Below are positions 6,289-12,139 of a DNA stretch of 12,139 bases, one piece after another. The notes beneath the pieces were generated by a model. The model saw only the letters and a list, made by a program, of their open reading frames with translations, was not told the DNA's origin and ran no database searches. The stretch is from Burkholderiales bacterium (GTDB lineage: Bacteria > Actinomycetota > Thermoleophilia > Gaiellales > Gaiellaceae). A program made the position numbers and the translations under genes. Position 1 is the stretch's first letter. Every line of letters starts with the position of its first letter. The DNA lies in NCBI GenBank assembly GCA_025935595.1, contig JAICUZ010000051.1, positions 1 through 12,139 on the forward strand, in the 5' to 3' direction.

Positions 6289-7752
6289 GTGACACCGACT
6301 ACAACCTCAGCTTCCCGGCGCTGGAGCGCCCTCGCGTTGATCGTGACCGCGCAGTTCATGGTCATCCTCGACGTCGCGATCGTGAACGTCGCGCTCCCGT
6401 CCATCAAGTCCGACCTCGGCTTCTCGGCGACGAGCCTGCAGTGGGTCGTGTCCGCCTACGCCATCCTCTTCGGTGGTGCACTGCTCCTCGGCGGCCGGCT
6501 GGCCGACCTCGTCGGGCGTCGCCGCCTCTTCGTCGTCGGGCTCCTCGTCTTCTCTGCGAGCTCGCTCCTCTGCGGGCTTGCGTGGTCCGAAGCGTCGCTG
6601 ATCGCGTTCCGCGCCCTCCAGGGGCTCGGCGGAGCGCTGCTCGCGCCTGCGGCCCTTTCGCTGCTCGTCACCTCGTTCGCCGAAGGGCGCGAGCGCAATC
6701 TCGCGCTCGGCATCTACGGCGCGGCATCCGGCAGCGGTGCTGCCGTCGGCGTGCTGCTCGGCGGGCTGCTCACGAGCTACCTGAGCTGGTCGTGGATCTT
6801 CTTCATCAACGTCCCGGTCGGCATCGCCGCGGCACTGCTCGCACCGGTCCTCCTGCGCGAGAGCCGGCCCGACCTCGGCCACCGGCACTTCGACCTCATG
6901 GGCGCGACAACCGTCACGGGCGGGCTGATGCTGTTCGTCTACGCGCTCACCCGCGGAACGAACCACGGCTGGAGCACACCCGAGACGCTGTCCTTGCTCG
7001 CTGCGTCGGTTGCGCTGATCGGCGCGTTCCTGGTCATCGAGCTGCGTTCGCCGTGGCCCCTGCTCCCGCTCCGGATCTTCCGCTCGCGGGCGCTCTCGAC
7101 TGCCAACGGAGCCATGGCGATCCTCGGCGCGGTGACATTCTCGGAGTTCTTCGTCCTCGCGCTCTACCTGCAGGAGGTGCTGCACTACAGCGCGGTTCAG
7201 AGCGGGGTCGCATTCGTCGGCTTCGCGCTGACTGTCGTGGTCGTCTCGAACCTCGCGCAGGTGGTCGTGGGCCGGGTCGGCGTTCGCACGACCTTGACTG
7301 CAGGACTCCTGATGTCTGCCGCCTCGGTCGCGTACCTCACGCGGCTGCCGGTGGACGGGCGCTACTTCTGGGACCTGTTCCCGGCCTTCGTGCTGGGCGG
7401 CGCGGGCCTCGGCCTCGCGTTCGTCCCGGTGACGATCGCGAGTCTCGCCGGCGTGAGTCGCGCGGATGCGGGGATCGCGTCCGGTCTCGTGAACACGAGC
7501 CGGCAGATCGGCGGTGCGATCGGCATCGCGGCGACGACGGCAATCGCCTCGTCGGCGACGTCTCACTTCGACGGCGCACCGGTCGGCAGTGCCGCTGCGC
7601 TCGACCACGGCTTCCAGACGGCGTTGTACGTCCTGACCGCGCTCTTGGTCCTCGGCGCCGCCCTCACCGGCACGCTGCTTCGCACCCCGGCCCAGGCACC
7701 GGTGGCGGAGCTCCGCGCGTCGGAGTCGCGGCCCGTCAGCGAGGCGGCATGA
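6289..7752 (+). CDS. DHA2-family MFS drug/metabolite exporter (EmrB/QacA-like)
   Basis: A proton-driven exporter in the inner membrane, 487 residues, with about 14 hydrophobic segments as in the DHA2 group. TM1 carries the family signature ALIVTAQFMVILDVAIVNVALPSI (16-39). Motif A, GGRLADLVGRRR (68-79), follows TM2. Motif C-like glycines in GIYGAASGSGAAVGVLLGG (141-159) mark TM5, the antiporter motif. The second half includes PLRIFRSRALSTAN (260-273) and GIASGLVNTSRQIGGAIG (395-412), also typical of DHA2 pumps. The tail after about 465 is hydrophilic. It is the first gene of an operon, with its stop overlapping the next start (ATGA). Regulation by the divergent MarR is likely. The substrate is unknown; the neighbours hint at a compound linked to amine metabolism or a toxic compound sensed by MarR. 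Confidence 0.93.
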   Translation: MTPTTTSASRRWSALALIVTAQFMVILDVAIVNVALPSIKSDLGFSATSLQWVVSAYAILFGGALLLGGRLADLVGRRRLFVVGLLVFSASSLLCGLAWSEASLIAFRALQGLGGALLAPAALSLLVTSFAEGRERNLALGIYGAASGSGAAVGVLLGGLLTSYLSWSWIFFINVPVGIAAALLAPVLLRESRPDLGHRHFDLMGATTVTGGLMLFVYALTRGTNHGWSTPETLSLLAASVALIGAFLVIELRSPWPLLPLRIFRSRALSTANGAMAILGAVTFSEFFVLALYLQEVLHYSAVQSGVAFVGFALTVVVVSNLAQVVVGRVGVRTTLTAGLLMSAASVAYLTRLPVDGRYFWDLFPAFVLGGAGLGLAFVPVTIASLAGVSRADAGIASGLVNTSRQIGGAIGIAATTAIASSATSHFDGAPVGSAAALDHGFQTALYVLTALLVLGAALTGTLLRTPAQAPVAELRASESRPVSEAA

Positions 7753-7934
7753 CGGTCGCCGTCTCGAGCCGCCGCGAACATCAACTGCAGGTCGCCGCCC
7801 TCCTCGACGAGCTCGAGGAGCGGCGGCGGCAGCTGCACCGGCTAAAGGCCGGAGGGGCGCGCAGAGCGGGCCTCCGCGACCTGAAGTCGGAGCTGGAGGA
7901 CGCGCGCATGCGCCTTCTCGACGCCGTCGCGTAG
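7749..7934 (+). CDS. Small coiled-coil protein, 61 residues, unknown function
   Basis: ATG 7749 overlaps the exporter stop as ATGA, so translation is probably coupled. The product is highly charged and helical: MTVAVSSRREHQLQVAALLD, then ELEERRRQLHRLK (22-34), a short Gly/Arg break (35-41) and LRDLKSELEDARMRLLDAV (42-60). Leu spacing suggests two coiled-coil helices forming a hairpin or dimer. There is no signal peptide or membrane segment. I recognise no family. It ends 11 bases before the dehydrogenase start. Its reality is supported by tight packing at both sides and biased codon use, but it could be a spurious frame; its function cannot be told. Confidence 0.65.
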   Translation: MTVAVSSRREHQLQVAALLDELEERRRQLHRLKAGGARRAGLRDLKSELEDARMRLLDAVA

Positions 7935-7945
7935 CCTGCGATGCG

Positions 7946-9973
7946 TTGAGAGACCCTCGTTACGACGTGCTGTTCGAATCTGTTGCGCTCGGCCCGGTCA
8001 CCGCGCGCAACAGGTTCTTCCAGGTTCCGCACTGCAACGGCATGGGCCACCGCGACCCGACGGCGCACGCGGTGATGCGCGGCGTCAAGGCCGAGGGTGG
8101 CTGGGCCGTCGTCTGCACCGAGGAGGTCGACTTCCACCCCGACTCCGACACGAGCGGCTTCGTCGAAGGTCGGCTGTGGGACGACGACGACATCCCGATG
8201 CACGAGCGCCTCGTCACGCAGGTGCACGCGCACGGCGCGCTGGCGGGGATCGAGTTCGTCCACAACGGGATGGCGTCCGCGAACCTCTACGGCCGCGTCC
8301 CGCCGGCCGGGCCGTCGCACCTGCCGGTCAAGGGCTACGAGCCGATCCAGGCGCGCGCGATGACGCACAGAGACATCGCCGACCTGCGCCGCCGCCACCG
8401 CGCCGCCGTTCGACGCGCGCTGACCGCCGGCTACGACCTCGTCTACGTCTACGCCGCGCACAACCTCTCGACGTTCCAGCACTTCCTCTCGCCGTGGTCG
8501 AACCTGCGCGACGACGACTACGGGGGAACGCTCGCGAACCGCGCGCGGCTCCTGCGTGAGGTGCTCGAGGACACGCGTGAGGAGTGCGCGGGACGCGCCG
8601 CCGTGGCTTGCCGCATCGTCGTCGACGAGCTGCAGGGCGCCGACGGGATCCAGCGCGGCGACATGGACCCGCTGTTCGAGCTGATCGGCGAGCTGCCCGA
8701 CGTGTGGGACGTGATGGTCGGTGTCTGGGAGGACGACTCGCTGCCGTCCCGGTTCGGGCACGAGGCGTGGACCGAGGAGCACTTTCGCGGGATCAAGCAG
8801 CTGACGTCGAAGCCCGTCGTCGGAGTCGGGTGGCTCACGTCGCCGGACACGATGGTGCGGCTCGTGCGGAACGGCGTCCTCGACCTGGTCGGCGCCGCGC
8901 GACCGTCGATCGCCGATCCGTTCCTTCCGGTGAAGGTCGAAGAGGGACGGCTCGAGGACATTCGCGAGTGCATCGGCTGCAACGTGTGCGTGACCGGCGA
9001 TTGGACGATGACGCCGATCCGCTGCACCCAGAACCCGTCGATGGGCGAGGAGTGGCGGCGCGACTGGCATCCCGAACGGTTCCGGCCGCGCGGATCCGAC
9101 GCAAACGTGCTCGTCGTCGGCGGCGGGCCGACCGGCCTCGAAGCGGCGATGGCGCTCGGGAAACGCGGCTACGAGGTGACGCTTGCGGAGGCGACGCGCG
9201 AGCTCGGCGGGCGCGTGCTGCACGAGGCTCGGCTGCCCGGTCTCGCAGCGTGGATCCGCGTCGTCGACTACCGGCGCAGCCAGCTCGCGAAGCTCCCGAA
9301 CGTCGCGATCGCGCTCGAGAGCACGGTGACGGCCGACGAGGTGCGTGAGTACGGCTTCGACCATGTCGCGGTCGCGACCGGCGCGCATTGGCGCGCGGAC
9401 GGCATCGGGCGGCACCACAGGCGGCCGATCCCGATCGACCTCGTCGACGTGCTGACGCCGGGCGACCTCTTCGCCGGCGCGCGCCCCGCGGGCGGCCGTG
9501 TCGTGCTCTACGACGACGACCACTACTACCTCGGCGGCGCGCTCGCGGAGTTGCTCGCGTCGGAGGGAAGCCGCGTCACGCTCGTCACGCCTGCAGCGCT
9601 CGTCTCGGAGTGGACGGTGAATACCATGGAGCAACGGCGAATTCACCGGCGGCTCGTCGAAGCGGGCGTCGAGCTCGTGACCTCCCACCGCCTCGTCGGC
9701 GTCTCGGACAACAGCGCCGCGCTCGTGTCGACGTTGACGGACCGACCGGCGTCTTTGCCGATCGAGTCACTCGTGCTCGTGACGGCCAGGATTCCCGACG
9801 ATGCGCTGGCGCGGAGCCTCGGCCTGACGGCGATCGGCGACGCACTCGCGCCCGGGACGATCGCGTCCGCGGTCTGGGACGGGCGCCGCTACGCGGAGGA
9901 GCTCGATGCGCCGCCGCGCGGCGACGGGCTGCCGTTCCGCCGCGAGGTCATCAGGCTCGCGGTAGATGATTGA
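7946..9973 (+). CDS. Trimethylamine-dehydrogenase-like FMN/4Fe-4S/ADP-domain oxidoreductase
   Basis: An iron-sulfur flavoprotein of the old-yellow-enzyme/TMADH group, 675 residues (TMADH is about 729). Residues 1-335 form the FMN barrel. From memory of TMADH, the start RDP.YDVLFE aligns with its N-terminus, and Cys30 (RFFQVPHC) is the Cys that binds FMN covalently as 6-S-cysteinyl-FMN. Tyr169 and His172 (VYVYAAH) and Asp264 match the catalytic Tyr169, His172 and Asp267. The 4Fe-4S cluster is bound by Cys342, 345, 348 and 360 (CIGCNVC..C). A nucleotide-binding fold begins at VLVVGGGPTG (388-397). Of the aromatic substrate bowl, Trp261 is kept and Trp353 is near the third position, but Tyr60 is Glu60. 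So the substrate is probably an N-methylated amine other than trimethylamine. Electrons would go to ETF, not seen here. TTG 7946 is the start that fits homology; no ribosome site is seen. Confidence 0.88.
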   Translation: MRDPRYDVLFESVALGPVTARNRFFQVPHCNGMGHRDPTAHAVMRGVKAEGGWAVVCTEEVDFHPDSDTSGFVEGRLWDDDDIPMHERLVTQVHAHGALAGIEFVHNGMASANLYGRVPPAGPSHLPVKGYEPIQARAMTHRDIADLRRRHRAAVRRALTAGYDLVYVYAAHNLSTFQHFLSPWSNLRDDDYGGTLANRARLLREVLEDTREECAGRAAVACRIVVDELQGADGIQRGDMDPLFELIGELPDVWDVMVGVWEDDSLPSRFGHEAWTEEHFRGIKQLTSKPVVGVGWLTSPDTMVRLVRNGVLDLVGAARPSIADPFLPVKVEEGRLEDIRECIGCNVCVTGDWTMTPIRCTQNPSMGEEWRRDWHPERFRPRGSDANVLVVGGGPTGLEAAMALGKRGYEVTLAEATRELGGRVLHEARLPGLAAWIRVVDYRRSQLAKLPNVAIALESTVTADEVREYGFDHVAVATGAHWRADGIGRHHRRPIPIDLVDVLTPGDLFAGARPAGGRVVLYDDDHYYLGGALAELLASEGSRVTLVTPAALVSEWTVNTMEQRRIHRRLVEAGVELVTSHRLVGVSDNSAALVSTLTDRPASLPIESLVLVTARIPDDALARSLGLTAIGDALAPGTIASAVWDGRRYAEELDAPPRGDGLPFRREVIRLAVDD

Positions 9974-9987
9974 TTCCCAATCATCTA
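9963..9987. terminator. Perfect hairpin containing both convergent stop codons
   Basis: TAGATGATTG (9963-9972) pairs perfectly with CAATCATCTA (9978-9987), with loop ATTCC. The + strand stop TGA (9971-9973) and the - strand stop TAG (9987-9985) both lie within it. The AT-rich stem stands out from its GC-rich surroundings. It likely ends transcription from both sides in the 11-base gap between the genes. Confidence 0.65.
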
Positions 9988-10251
9988 GCCGCCCGAGATC
10001 GCCGCGATCACGTCGACGCGCGAGCGAGGCTCGAGCGGCGTATCGAGCCCCGCCCGCTCACGATCGACATAGACGTGGATGTGCATCCGGATGTGGCCGC
10101 CGCTCGGGTCGCACAACCGGTCACGCAGTCCCGGCCACTTCGCATCGAGCCGGCCGATTGCGTCGTCGACCGTCGCCGCCTCGAGATCGAGGCGGCGCGG
10201 CAACCCCGCGAACAGCGGCATCAACGTCGTCGGCAGGTGGACGTCGGCCAT
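9985..10251 (-). CDS. MoaD/ThiS-like small sulfur-carrier protein
   Basis: An 88-residue protein of the ubiquitin-like beta-grasp fold. The N-terminal strand is MADVHLPTTLMPLF, then LDLEAATVDDAIGRLDAKWPGLRDRL (21-46) is the usual strand-helix, HIRMHIHVYVDRER (53-66) a strand pair, and SRVDVIAAISGG (77-88) the ending. The C-terminal Gly-Gly is the mark of MoaD/ThiS carriers, which are adenylated by an E1-like enzyme and receive sulfur as thiocarboxylate. No MoaE, ThiG, MoeB/ThiF or cysteine-biosynthesis gene is in the window, so a standard role in molybdopterin or thiamine synthesis is not supported by context. It begins 2 bases after the stop of the beta-propeller gene and must be co-transcribed with it. 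Confidence 0.88.
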   Translation of the reverse strand: MADVHLPTTLMPLFAGLPRRLDLEAATVDDAIGRLDAKWPGLRDRLCDPSGGHIRMHIHVYVDRERAGLDTPLEPRSRVDVIAAISGG

Positions 10252-10253
10252 GG

Positions 10254-11327
10254 CTAGTCGACGATCGCGACCTCGACCGACGAGATCGCCGGCAGGTAGC
10301 TCGCGATCTCGCTCCAGCTTTCCCCGTCGTCGGCGCTCGCGAACACCTGGCCGGTGCTCGTGCCGAAGTAGTAGCCCGGCGTGTCGTACGTGTCGCCGCT
10401 CATCCCGTGGCGCAGGACGCCCAGGTACGCGTTCTCCTGCGGGAGCCCGTTCGCGAGGCGCTCCCAGCTCGAGCCGGCGTCCTTCGTCCGCCAGACGGCC
10501 GCCTGGCCGTCGGGCATCGTGCGACCGTGGCCCGGGTCGAGCGGGATCACGTGGAACGTGTCGCGGTCGTGTGGATGCGCCGCAGCGGCGAACCCGAACT
10601 CGGTCGGCAGTCCTTCGGTGATCTCCGTCCAGGTTGCCCCGGCGTCGTCCGAGCGGTGCATGCCGACGTGGTTCTGCTGGTACATCCGCTGCTCGTCGGC
10701 GCGCGACCGCACGAACTTGTGGACGCAGAAGCCGACCTCCTCGTGCTCGCGCGGCCAGTCGGCGCGAAGGCCGCGGTTGCGCGGCGTCCACGACTTGCCG
10801 TCGTCGGTCGTCTCGAAGAGGCTCAAGCCCTGCACGATCGCCCAGACGTGCTTGGGATCCTTCTCGTCCGAAGTGATCGCGGAGATGCCGAGGTGGCCGG
10901 GCGGCTGGTTCGAGGGGTCGTCCCAGCCCTCGCTGCCCGGCTGACCTTCGAGCATCGAGTACGCTGACCAGGTCGCCCCGTCGTCGCGGCTCTCGAAGAT
11001 GCCCGGCGCCTCGACGCCGACGAGCACGCGGCCGTGGGCAGCCGACAGGCTCGAGACCTTGGACATCCGGCGGCCGTCCTCGTACGCGAGCCCTTCGCTC
11101 GACTGCGTCCAGGTCTCGCCGAGATCGGGGCTGCGCCAGATCGACGAGCCGTGCCACTCGCTGGCCGCGGCGGCGTAGATCGCGCCTGAATCCTGGTCGT
11201 AAACCGCGTGGTAGACGGGCCACCCCTCGCAGTACGCGCCGCGCATCGACCAGTTCTGGCGGTCGGCGTCGCTCTCGAGCATGAACAGGCCCTTGCGGGT
11301 CCCTACGAGCAAAACCGTGCGTGACAC
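10254..11327 (-). CDS. Asp-box (BNR-type) beta-propeller protein, cytoplasmic
   Basis: A 357-residue repeat protein. Six Asp boxes (S/T-x-D-x-G-x-S/T-W) are visible: SPDLGETW (66-73), SRDDGATW (113-120), TTDDGKSW (173-180), SDDAGATW (226-233), TKDAGSSW (281-288) and SADDGESW (331-338), plus a degenerate copy near 19-26. That fits a six- or seven-bladed propeller. It begins VLLVGTRKGLFML without a signal peptide, so it is probably cytoplasmic. Automatic names such as exo-alpha-sialidase or glycosyl hydrolase are likely; I see no sialidase FRIP motif or arginine triad, so hydrolase activity is doubtful. The GTG start has a strong ribosome site. It heads a two-gene operon with the MoaD-like gene 2 bases downstream. 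A scaffold, ligand-binding or sensing role is possible. Confidence 0.9.
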   Translation of the reverse strand: MSRTVLLVGTRKGLFMLESDADRQNWSMRGAYCEGWPVYHAVYDQDSGAIYAAAASEWHGSSIWRSPDLGETWTQSSEGLAYEDGRRMSKVSSLSAAHGRVLVGVEAPGIFESRDDGATWSAYSMLEGQPGSEGWDDPSNQPPGHLGISAITSDEKDPKHVWAIVQGLSLFETTDDGKSWTPRNRGLRADWPREHEEVGFCVHKFVRSRADEQRMYQQNHVGMHRSDDAGATWTEITEGLPTEFGFAAAAHPHDRDTFHVIPLDPGHGRTMPDGQAAVWRTKDAGSSWERLANGLPQENAYLGVLRHGMSGDTYDTPGYYFGTSTGQVFASADDGESWSEIASYLPAISSVEVAIVD

Positions 11328-11333
11328 CTTGCT

Positions 11334-11341
11334 TCACCTCC
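11334..11341 (-). promoter_or_regulatory. Strong ribosome binding site of the beta-propeller gene
   Basis: On the - strand GGAGGTGA precedes GTG 11327 by 6 bases. It is a near-perfect anti-16S match and the best in the window, which fixes the start and suggests good expression. Confidence 0.85.
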
Positions 11342-11410
11342 GGCAGACGACGGGTTCAGTCTCTCATTCGACTCATGCCGCTGTCGAAACTCATCGGCGT
11401 TCGTGGAAGA

Positions 11411-11422
11411 GGTTCCGGAACC
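11411..11422. promoter_or_regulatory. 12-bp palindrome between divergent genes
   Basis: GGTTCCGGAACC is a perfect inverted repeat in the 205-bp gap between the beta-propeller gene (starts 11327, -) and the ABM-like gene (starts 11533, +). GGTTCA also recurs at 11353, 11435 and 11509 (+). It could be an operator. No clear promoter boxes are seen, and the rest of the gap shows nothing I can name. Confidence 0.3.
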
Positions 11423-11532
11423 GCTCACGCCATGGGTTCAGGTGAGAGGATGCTGACGCAGCCGAGCGCGTGACGTCGCGAAGTGCGAGACTCGCAGGGA
11501 GGGTCTTAGGTTCAAACGAAAGTGGGTTCGCA

Positions 11533-11808
11533 GTGGCTGTCGGTATTCGCATCAAGCTGGCGGGAGTCAGCCAGGAGCAGTTCGACCACGTCCACGACCA
11601 GGTCAACCCCGATCGGACGCCGCCGAAGGGACTGCTGTTTCACGCTTCGGGGCCGATCGACGGTGGGATCATCGACTTCTGGGAGTCCCGCGCTGACTTC
11701 GACGCCTTCGCTCCACGGATCGTGCAAGGAATGGCGGCGGCGGGCATCGAGCCGCAGGGTCCGCCGGATATCAAGGAGTTCCCTGTGCACGAGATGATCG
11801 GCGCTTAG
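11533..11808 (+). CDS. Small dimeric alpha/beta-barrel (ABM-like) protein
   Basis: A 91-residue protein with the pattern of stand-alone ferredoxin-like barrel proteins related to antibiotic-biosynthesis monooxygenases. It has a first strand AVGIRIKLAG (2-11), helix SQEQFDHVHDQV (13-24), strand GLLFHASGPIDGGIIDFWES (33-52), helix RADFDAFAPRIVQGMAAAG (53-71) and last strand IKEFPVHEMI (80-89). Such proteins form dimers; some oxidise or rearrange small aromatic compounds, many have no known role. Active-site residues cannot be assigned. GTG 11533 is chosen because relatives begin MAVGIR; an in-frame GTG at 11470 would add 21 unconserved residues. A ribosome site is not clear for either. It converges with a flavin oxidoreductase, with no operon partner in the window. 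Confidence 0.75.
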   Translation: MAVGIRIKLAGVSQEQFDHVHDQVNPDRTPPKGLLFHASGPIDGGIIDFWESRADFDAFAPRIVQGMAAAGIEPQGPPDIKEFPVHEMIGA

Positions 11809-11835
11809 CCGCCCTCGATCGCGTAAGGCATCTCC

Positions 11836-11864
11836 AGGCGGGCGCCGAGGCCCGGCTGCCGCCT
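11836..11864. terminator. GC-rich two-part hairpin between convergent genes
   Basis: AGGCGG (11836-11841) pairs with CCGCCT (11859-11864), and inside it GCCG (11844-11847) with CGGC (11853-11856), with a 2x2 mismatch between stems and loop AGGCC. It lies 27 bases after the ABM-like stop and before the end of the opposing gene. No T tract is present. Confidence 0.5.
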
Positions 11865-11918
11865 CGCGAACGTCAGGGTGTATTCGCGAATGCTCGACCG
11901 AGGACGTTGGCGGCTGCC

Positions 11919-12139
11919 TTAGCAGCCCTCCGGGTCGATGTTGTGATTGCAGTGGAAGACGTTGTCGGCGTCGTATTGCCTCTTGATTTCGACTAGGCGT
12001 TCGTAGTTTGGGCCGTACGCTGTGCGGACGGCGTCGCCATCGTCGGACGAAAGGTAGTTGACATAGCGGCGGCCGGCTCGGAACGGTTCGAGTGCGGTGT
12101 AGGTGTTTCGCGTCCACTCGACGTTCTGGTCGGTGGTCT
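11919..12139 (-). CDS. FAD-binding oxidoreductase, C-terminal BBE domain (partial)
   Basis: The last 73 codons of a gene whose start lies beyond the right edge. Reading from the edge: TTDQNVEWTRNTYTALEPFR, then RYVNYLSSDD, AYGPNYERLVEIKRQYDADN and the end VFHCNHNIDPEGC. The NYL motif, the YGxNYxRLxxIKxxYDxxN block and the NxNI end are those of the berberine-bridge-enzyme (BBE) domain that closes FAD-linked oxidases of the PCMH/FAD_binding_4 type. Such enzymes oxidise sugars, alkaloids or other small molecules, with FAD often held covalently by residues upstream of this piece. The substrate cannot be told. The TAA stop sits in a small GGCTGC-CTTA-GCAGCC hairpin (11912-11927). Confidence 0.85.
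   Translation of the reverse strand, partial: TTDQNVEWTRNTYTALEPFRAGRRYVNYLSSDDGDAVRTAYGPNYERLVEIKRQYDADNVFHCNHNIDPEGC

Noticed and set aside
6307..7608. 433-residue - strand open frame opposite the exporter
   Set aside because: It is low-complexity Arg/Glu/Asp-rich, an antisense shadow of a well-marked DHA2 transporter.
7781..9688. 635-residue - strand open frame opposite the TMADH-like gene
   Set aside because: Its composition is rich in Arg, Asp and Val with no motifs, and it runs antisense to a gene with clear catalytic motifs. Long antisense frames are expected at this GC content.
10254..11327. Sialidase / glycosyl hydrolase function for the Asp-box protein
   Set aside because: Asp boxes occur in many propellers; no FRIP motif, catalytic Arg triad or signal peptide is seen.
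9985..11337. 450-residue - strand frame joining the propeller region and the MoaD-like protein
   Set aside because: The first 360 residues are an out-of-frame reading of the beta-propeller gene; the MoaD-like part has its own ATG at 10251. It is not a fusion.
11375..11473. 32-codon open frame (MPLSKLIG...) upstream of the ABM-like gene
   Set aside because: There is no ribosome site, no recognisable pattern and it contains the palindrome; it is more likely a leader or regulatory DNA.

Overview
The window is high-GC DNA with strong G/C preference at third codon positions and frequent GTG/TTG starts. Protein styles (a mycobacterial Rv1625c-like adenylate cyclase, DHA2 exporter, small MoaD-like and ABM-like proteins) suggest an actinomycetote, perhaps a soil Thermoleophilia-type lineage. 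The lineage is an inference from protein resemblance only. I see no rRNA, tRNA, CRISPR array, transposase or integrase; this looks like chromosomal DNA with short operons on alternating strands.

Layout: (1) 1-683 (+), the C-terminal part of a sensor histidine kinase, meeting tail to tail with (2) a six-TM class III adenylate cyclase (664-1902, -). (3) A small secreted protein of unknown function (2025-2657, +) is divergent from the cyclase; an 18-bp perfect palindrome lies between them. (4) A GC hairpin separates it from a two-gene operon of DppC/DppB-type ABC permeases (4871-2713, -) without ATPase or binding protein. (5) Divergent from these is a second, soluble cyclase-domain protein with an extra N-terminal domain and unorthodox catalytic residues (4915-5727, +). 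Its stop shares the palindrome CTAG with the stop of (6) a MarR regulator (6215-5724, -).

(7) MarR is divergent from an apparent operon on the + strand: DHA2 efflux pump (6289-7752), a 61-residue coiled-coil protein overlapping it by ATGA (7749-7934), and a trimethylamine-dehydrogenase-like flavoprotein (7946-9973). Inverted repeats in the 73-bp MarR/MFS gap are good operator candidates, so export and amine oxidation may be co-regulated by a small ligand. (8) A 10-bp perfect hairpin holding both stop codons separates this operon from a - strand pair: an Asp-box beta-propeller (11327-10254) followed 2 nt later by a MoaD/ThiS-like protein ending in Gly-Gly (10251-9985). (9) A small dimeric alpha/beta-barrel (ABM-like) protein (11533-11808, +) converges on the C-terminus of a BBE-type FAD oxidoreductase (12139-11919, -), cut by the window edge.

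The most interesting parts are the MoaD-like/beta-propeller pair, the MarR-MFS-small protein-amine dehydrogenase operon, and the noncanonical second cyclase. All functional links between neighbours are inferred from gene order.
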